From positions 20,305,934 through 20,369,933 of the forward strand of contig CM017572.1 of the NCBI GenBank assembly GCA_007844125.1: a stretch of 64,000 bases of DNA, read 5' to 3'. A program made the translations under genes and the position numbers. The notes under the pieces were generated by a model, which saw only the letters and a list, made by a program, of their open reading frames with translations, did no database searches and was not told the DNA's origin. This stretch comes from Sinonovacula constricta. Its lineage: Eukaryota > Mollusca > Bivalvia > Cardiida > Solecurtidae. Shown here one piece after another: positions 60,601 through 64,000 of this stretch (positions within the stretch are counted from its first letter, which is position 1; each line of letters begins with the position of its first letter).

Positions 60601-60854
60601 CAATGGCACGCGCCACTCTTGACACACGTATGCTGCAAGAGGCTAATGAGCGAATGTTAGAGGCCAAATCCCGTGTAGCTCATCAGAAAGCCAAAAGAGA
60701 CACTGTCCAGTCATTCTATCCACTGCCTGTAATGACACCAGTTCCCACGGCAACCTCAGCACCACCTTTAATTGCTCATGGTTTAACACGTTGGGAGACA
60801 AGTGCCTTGATGAGTCGAGGCCGTCTTGGTAAACACCCCACCCTAGTTCAATGA
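51265..60854 (+). CDS. LRRIQ3: LRRIQ3 homologue (leucine-rich repeats and IQ motif)
   Basis: Seven coding exons in consistent phase: 51265-51654, 54242-54448, 56218-56334, 58018-58145, 58406-58514, 59073-59201, 59532-60854, giving about 800 residues (human protein 624). Order: N-terminal extension (1-90), leucine-rich repeats (about 90-200, with NLRVCLLGNNFL and LIKLDLHSNQ), a cap containing ALDHYVVSDEEII, one IQ motif (VQKFIRGYLTRKK, about residue 265), a Pro/Ser linker, and a long Lys/Glu/Arg-rich coiled coil (about 560-780). Human LRRIQ3 has the same order and closely matching motifs (LRVC, LIKLDLHGNQ, ALTMFD, RGFLVRK). The start is chosen because a TAG at 51226-51228 is in frame upstream. 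The IQ motif predicts calmodulin binding. The exact cellular role is not established, and any ciliary or sperm role is inference. Confidence 0.93.
51637..53720 (+). repeat. Splice-donor minisatellite B (44 bp x about 47)
   Basis: A 44-bp unit, TCTTCACAGTAACCAGGTAA followed by TGGACTGTGGTTGGTAGATA and AATG, is repeated from the exon boundary onward. TCTTCACAGTAACCAG is the exact 3' end of the exon, and GTAATGG the start of the intron, so nearly every unit carries an intact donor. The first units (TGGACAATGATTAGTAGATA) are closest to the junction. The right end is more degenerate, with units reading GGATAATTATGTTCACAG. Some units read ACATTC instead of GTCTTC and recur in a higher-order pattern. 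Confidence 0.96.
54242..54448 (+). CDS. LRRIQ3: LRRIQ3 homologue exon 2
   Basis: Acceptor GTTACAG, donor AAG|GTAACT; 69 codons, phase 0. It encodes LRNLKFLHLHDNPLGKYENL and NLVALTMYDTPISLKRNYRH, the LRR block with the ALTM motif and SLK.YRH that human LRRIQ3 also has. Confidence 0.95.
55364..55600 (+). mobile_element. tRNA-derived SINE, family C
   Basis: The head GGCGTCCGTGGCCGAGTGAT is Ser/Leu-tRNA-like, with a B-box-like GGGTTGGAGTC. A body with ACTTCCATGTAGGAGGTTTT and CGCCAATATGACCATAATTG follows, and an A-rich tail (AAAACAAAAACAAAAA) ends it. The body is related to 28575-28740. The stems of a tRNA do not close. Confidence 0.7.
56218..56334 (+). CDS. LRRIQ3: LRRIQ3 homologue exon 3
   Basis: Acceptor CCTCCAG, donor GAG|GTATGT; 39 codons, phase 0. 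It encodes ALDHYVVSDEEIIEDAVFGG, matching ALDHHVISDEEII in the human protein. Confidence 0.95.
56880..57480 (+). repeat. Dispersed repeat, three or four degenerate tandem units
   Basis: Units of about 150-190 bp each with GCAGATGTGCATATC and CAGCACATTCTGGTTT, and GAGTTATTGGCCTTT-like ends. Related to 40060-40400. No coding capacity. Confidence 0.55.
58018..58145 (+). CDS. LRRIQ3: LRRIQ3 homologue exon 4 (IQ motif)
   Basis: Acceptor ATGCAG, donor AG|GTAATT, ends in phase 2. It encodes INTILAHHSPVLIVQKFIRG and YLTRK. The VQ...RG...RK pattern is the calmodulin-binding IQ consensus. Confidence 0.95.
58406..58514 (+). CDS. LRRIQ3: LRRIQ3 homologue exon 5 (Pro/Ser linker)
   Basis: Acceptor TTTCCAG, donor CCA|GTGAGA. 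It encodes YGKVRPVSTVKLEGGSGLPV and PPPPSSSPVP. Weakly conserved; the assignment rests on phase continuity and splice sites. Confidence 0.8.
59073..59201 (+). CDS. LRRIQ3: LRRIQ3 homologue exon 6
   Basis: Acceptor ATATGCAG, donor GAG|GTAATA; 43 codons, phase 0. A hydrophilic linker (HEPAVSELAANDQNEADIDH) with no recognised domain. Confidence 0.8.
59532..60854 (+). CDS. LRRIQ3: LRRIQ3 homologue terminal exon (coiled coil)
   Basis: Acceptor CATTGCAG, stop TGA at 60852-60854; 440 residues. It starts with a Pro-rich segment, then a basic KKGKKKKEKMPQRR stretch, and from about 60060 a long charged helix (RTAQKMEHILSMRDDRERAK; LEKREMTRLSYLDKRQEIKS). Its order and the short NER/LEAKSRVAHQ end match the C-terminus of human LRRIQ3. 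Confidence 0.93.
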   Translation, partial: GYQGPFPTPMDMAYMRYEPESPADGSPRKRKNLCINLAKLQSGTFSSLYDEQIATETMMPTESLERLEVSSRKKGKKKKEKMPQRRVVKSVKQFFGPVMDSAPTPDSDEKLDDEEDSPVTQYRLRGIQPKIAIIDPVTEMILQKQEAGRLVRDAEYEHHRYLQSLPTPRAKVQKKINNDQRIFSRVHGTMGMSCLFAVHQAYKDREKAERTAQKMEHILSMRDDRERAKERIKMYHDEKRSTALKQRDVERAKTIEMLEKREMTRLSYLDKRQEIKSKSTDLTKTFKQDYTFITEFSNQHTSVSNALMRHDRQAKNEDTLQAKADLVQGLSAVEAEQKEVVKKYLEHRQLMRQTESAMARATLDTRMLQEANERMLEAKSRVAHQKAKRDTVQSFYPLPVMTPVPTATSAPPLIAHGLTRWETSALMSRGRLGKHPTLVQ

Positions 60855-60871
60855 GTGTGAGTTTGATTTCA

Positions 60872-60877
60872 AATAAA
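60872..60877 (+). terminator. Polyadenylation signal of LRRIQ3 homologue
   Basis: AATAAA begins 18 bases after the stop codon, implying a very short 3' UTR if used. Confidence 0.6.
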
Positions 60878-62120
60878 CCTTAAATTTGTGATTTGGATTG
60901 TTCTTGAACATAGCCAAAGTAATGAAAGCCCTAATATCTCCAGAAAAGCAATGTTATTGGTACAAAATCTGTTGGATATCATAAGGTACAACAATGTGCC
61001 TGTTAGAGGCATTATGGCTTTAAGGATGTGACATCTGGTACACCTATAAACTGTCATATGGTTTGGCCTAGAGAAGATAATGCCTTGAACCAAGATGTTT
61101 ATATGTAACCATTATAACCTAAATTTTATTAAGGACTACTCTTTTGTGTTCTTAGGAATGATTTTTATTGTCATTAAACTGTAACTATTGAGAATGGAAA
61201 AAAAATGGTCACCTGTTCAAAGTTGGTTCTTTTTTATGAACAAATAAATGGGGATGATTTGCATTTATATTTTGTTTACTGTTCTTGATTTGACTATCCT
61301 TGTATACTTTTACATTTATCATCACCTTTTGCTATTCTGTAGCATAAGATTTTATTATGTTTTCTTTTTGAAAATTCAGTCTGGAAAGGACTGGAAAAAG
61401 AACTTTCACGAAAGTCAATATTATTTTTTTAATGATAGATGGCCTTATCAGGGTTTTTTTCTACATAATTTTTGTTTGTAGTCACAACCTAATGGATTTA
61501 TCTGTAATAAATGTTTATATTAAAATACAGAAAGGCTATTGTAAATTCAGAAATGTTAACATATAGCCTTACCTGTTTTCGTTGGTCTTTTTTAATTTGA
61601 TGGGTATTTATTCACGTTGTATATTCAATGAGTATTTACAATCACTTTGCATTTTCTGTATGTAGAAAGTGAGTACCTAATGCATGTAAGTTATGTAGAT
61701 TGTAGGGTGTACAGGCTGTATTTTTGTTTTACTCATGTGTATTACCCAGAGCTCCAGATGATGTGAAACAATTATATTGTGGGGTTTAATTGAAACACAA
61801 ACAGGTGTAATGGGTACCAACAGTATAGTGTTTAGAGAAATAAATGTGGCAAAAGCAAGAGAAACCAACCTCTTCATTATTACTTCTTTATGTACATGTT
61901 CACTTAGGGCATTCTGCCATTTTGTTACAGTAGTAGTCATTGTTAACTATGGGACACATTTATGGGTCCCTCTATCCATATTCTATTGTTTTTTTCTAAC
62001 AAATAGTAAATGTGAGTAAAACTTTATTTTTATTACGCCATCTACATCTGTTTTATGTTTGTAAATTACAAAAGATTTATTATTATTGTATTACAGTGAT
62101 TATACATATCATTGAGAAAG
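60878..62120. other. intergenic, no gene seen
   Basis: AT-rich, no recognisable repeats or coding frames. It lies between the + strand LRRIQ3 homologue and a candidate minus-strand exon, so it would be a tail-to-tail spacer. Confidence 0.4.
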
Positions 62121-62126
62121 TTTATT
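62121..62126 (-). terminator. Candidate polyadenylation signal, minus strand
   Basis: AATAAA on the minus strand lies 17-22 bases after the stop of the candidate exon at 62143-62341. Confidence 0.4.
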
Positions 62127-62142
62127 TTACAGATTTGTATTC

Positions 62143-62341
62143 CTATTTAAAAGCTGTGATAAAATAAAAGTTTTGAAAAAGAAAGAAATTACTATCTTTT
62201 TGCCACAACCACTGTTTTGAGAATACAACAAGATCCTCATTGGTGCTGCCAATATGGTCGAGGTCTTCCATGGAATAAGTTTTTACCCCCCACTGATTTC
62301 GCAATATTTTGATGAGGTCCTTTATTCCAAGTAAATTGATG
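62143..62341 (-). CDS. Candidate terminal exon of an unidentified minus-strand gene
   Basis: A CTGCAG acceptor on the minus strand is followed by one codon-completing base, 65 codons and TAG. The peptide contains INLLGIKDLIKILRNQWGVK, MEDLDHIGSTNEDLVVFSKQ and WLWQKD, of ordinary protein composition in an AT-rich setting. A polyadenylation signal follows almost at once. The protein family is not recognised. Upstream exons would lie beyond 62341 and none was found in the 1.6 kb available. A degraded transposon fragment is an alternative. Confidence 0.4.
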
Positions 62342-62419
62342 CTGCAGCTAATACTAAACTTCCAAATAGTGGACAAACCGAGCACAGCATCGGGCAATAA
62401 AAAAAAGTGTAACTCCAAA

Positions 62420-64000
62420 TGATTCTTTTCTCTTAGTAAATGCTCTCTGTGGCACCAAGGACGTTATACATCCATGCTTTATCTTTTGTGTATTTGTATC
62501 ACTTTGTACAAACAGCTAACATTGTTTAAAGTTCAAAGAGATTGGTAAGCACACCTTTCTTAACATTCAACTTTTTCTCCAAACAATATTTCCCCTGCAT
62601 TAAAAACAACATGCTGCAAGTCGAAATATTTATTAACAACTTTCCAAACATAAATAACAATTAAAAGGACATGTACCTACAACATAATACATGTATACAA
62701 TTCAATACATGTATATGCTACATAAATACATCCAATGTTCAAATATTTTAAAAACATAATATTTTAATAGTTTTCATGTAATACTTTAATAGTTTTCATG
62801 TAAGTGTAGCTTTAAGGAGGGAACCTGTAATATCAAATAATATTTTAAGCACACATTGTTTGCAGAAAATGGTAGCTCTAAATAAAAATAAATAATTACA
62901 CTGCCATACGTTTCTCTCTAACTCTTTAGTAGACAAATTATTTGAAAAACCTATGGCTCCAAGGGTATATGTATTATGCTTGTTTCTTGTTTATTTTTTG
63001 AATATATTAATGAAATTATAAAGAATTATTGTATCATTATTCTTCATTTGATATCTAAATGATTTGCTTACATTTTCAAAAATAAAATATGAAATATACA
63101 TTTTATAAAAAGCAGTTATTGTTGTATACATTGGAAACAATAAATGTAAACCCCAAATTAGTGAAATTACCCTTTACATGTATAAAACCTAAAGATGACA
63201 AGCACTCCACTTATTTCTGTTTTTTATGGCTAAGTCATTCCTTATGTTTATGGTAAAAAAGGTACAGTACATAGTTAACATTAACAGGAACAAGAGTTAT
63301 ATGTACCTTATACATCAAAAACAGAGATTTTTTTCAGCTCTTGTTCAGCTGCATTATTCATTTTTAATTGGTCAAAAACATTAGACAATTTCATCTTTTA
63401 TACTTTTAACACTTGTAGTAATTTGAACTATCCACTTCTAGCAATCTTTCTTATGTCTGAAATAAATGCCATAAATCAATGTTTTATAATGTGGACTAAT
63501 GTCAAGGTTGAATAGGTGACACATGGCTCTGTGTGACAGCTGAAATTGTCAACACTTGATATTCCAGTTCTAAGGTTAAAAATATCTACTATCACCTTAA
63601 CAGCCAGGTGTTATTAATAAGATTTGGAACACAGATCATAAATACAAAACCAGCGAGACATTATCACTTTACAAACTTTTCTAATTTTCTATCCTTTTCT
63701 AAGTAAAAACATTTAAATACAGTATCAGTTTAACAATCACAGCAAACATTTTAAGCTGCTGTGTATGACTTATTTTATTTTGCTGTGATTGCCCTTTTTA
63801 TCAAAACTTGTATTTCTAATCAGCAAAGGACAGACCAAGAATTATTTATTCTACACATGCTATTTAAATTGTTAAATAATGTATTGACATGGTAGAAATG
63901 TTTCACTGGAAGTCAAACCACTGGTGCACTTTTTATCTAATAATGAGAAACGGTCAAAAAACTTGACAGTATATGTACACTTATATTGATAATTGCACTG
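62420..64000. other. no gene seen
   Basis: AT-rich sequence with small local duplications (AATAGTTTTCATGTAA at about 62766 and 62789). If the exon at 62143-62341 is real, this is part of its upstream intron. Confidence 0.35.

Noticed and set aside
1..64000. CRISPR array, bacterial operon or phage content
   Set aside because: The tandem arrays have no unique spacers, genes are spliced, and all recognised families are animal or eukaryotic mobile elements.

Overview
This window is animal nuclear DNA, most likely from a bivalve mollusc. It is AT-rich, with short GT-AG exons in large introns and dense interspersed repeats. The repeats include tRNA-derived SINEs and pearl/HINE-like elements with internal tandem repeats, a style familiar from bivalve genomes. 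The bivalve assignment is an inference from gene content and repeat style.

Two protein-coding genes, both on the + strand, can be reconstructed exon by exon. The first (8147-34302) is an IVNS1ABP (NS1-binding protein) homologue of the BTB-BACK-Kelch family. Eleven exons, in consistent phase, encode the last 657 residues: the end of BTB, the BACK domain, a linker, six Kelch blades and an acidic/Asn-rich tail. Its BTB exons lie before the window. The second (51265-60854) is an LRRIQ3 homologue. Seven exons encode about 800 residues: leucine-rich repeats, an IQ motif, a low-complexity linker and a long charged coiled coil.

The most striking feature is shared by both genes. One exon/intron junction in each has been amplified into a large minisatellite. 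In the IVNS1ABP homologue (about 21745-23645) roughly 60 units of about 31 bp each carry a copy of the exon's 3' end plus its GTAA splice donor. In the LRRIQ3 homologue (about 51637-53720) about 47 units of 44 bp do the same with a different sequence. Two unrelated 5' splice sites in one window have thus become donor-bearing satellite arrays.

Layout: 1-8146 holds repeats, including a 60-bp minisatellite split by two different inverted-repeat DNA transposons, one of them P-element-like with a THAP domain. 8147-34302 is the IVNS1ABP homologue, with intronic MITEs, SINEs, foldback structures and tandem arrays. 34303 to about 38640 is a repeat-poor stretch that may be a long 3' UTR. 38890-51200 is intergenic or 5'-leader sequence with LINE, Tc1-like and hAT-like relics, an AT palindrome of 106 bp and a candidate promoter/first exon. 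51265-60854 is the LRRIQ3 homologue. The end of the window includes a candidate terminal exon of an unidentified minus-strand gene at 62143-62341.
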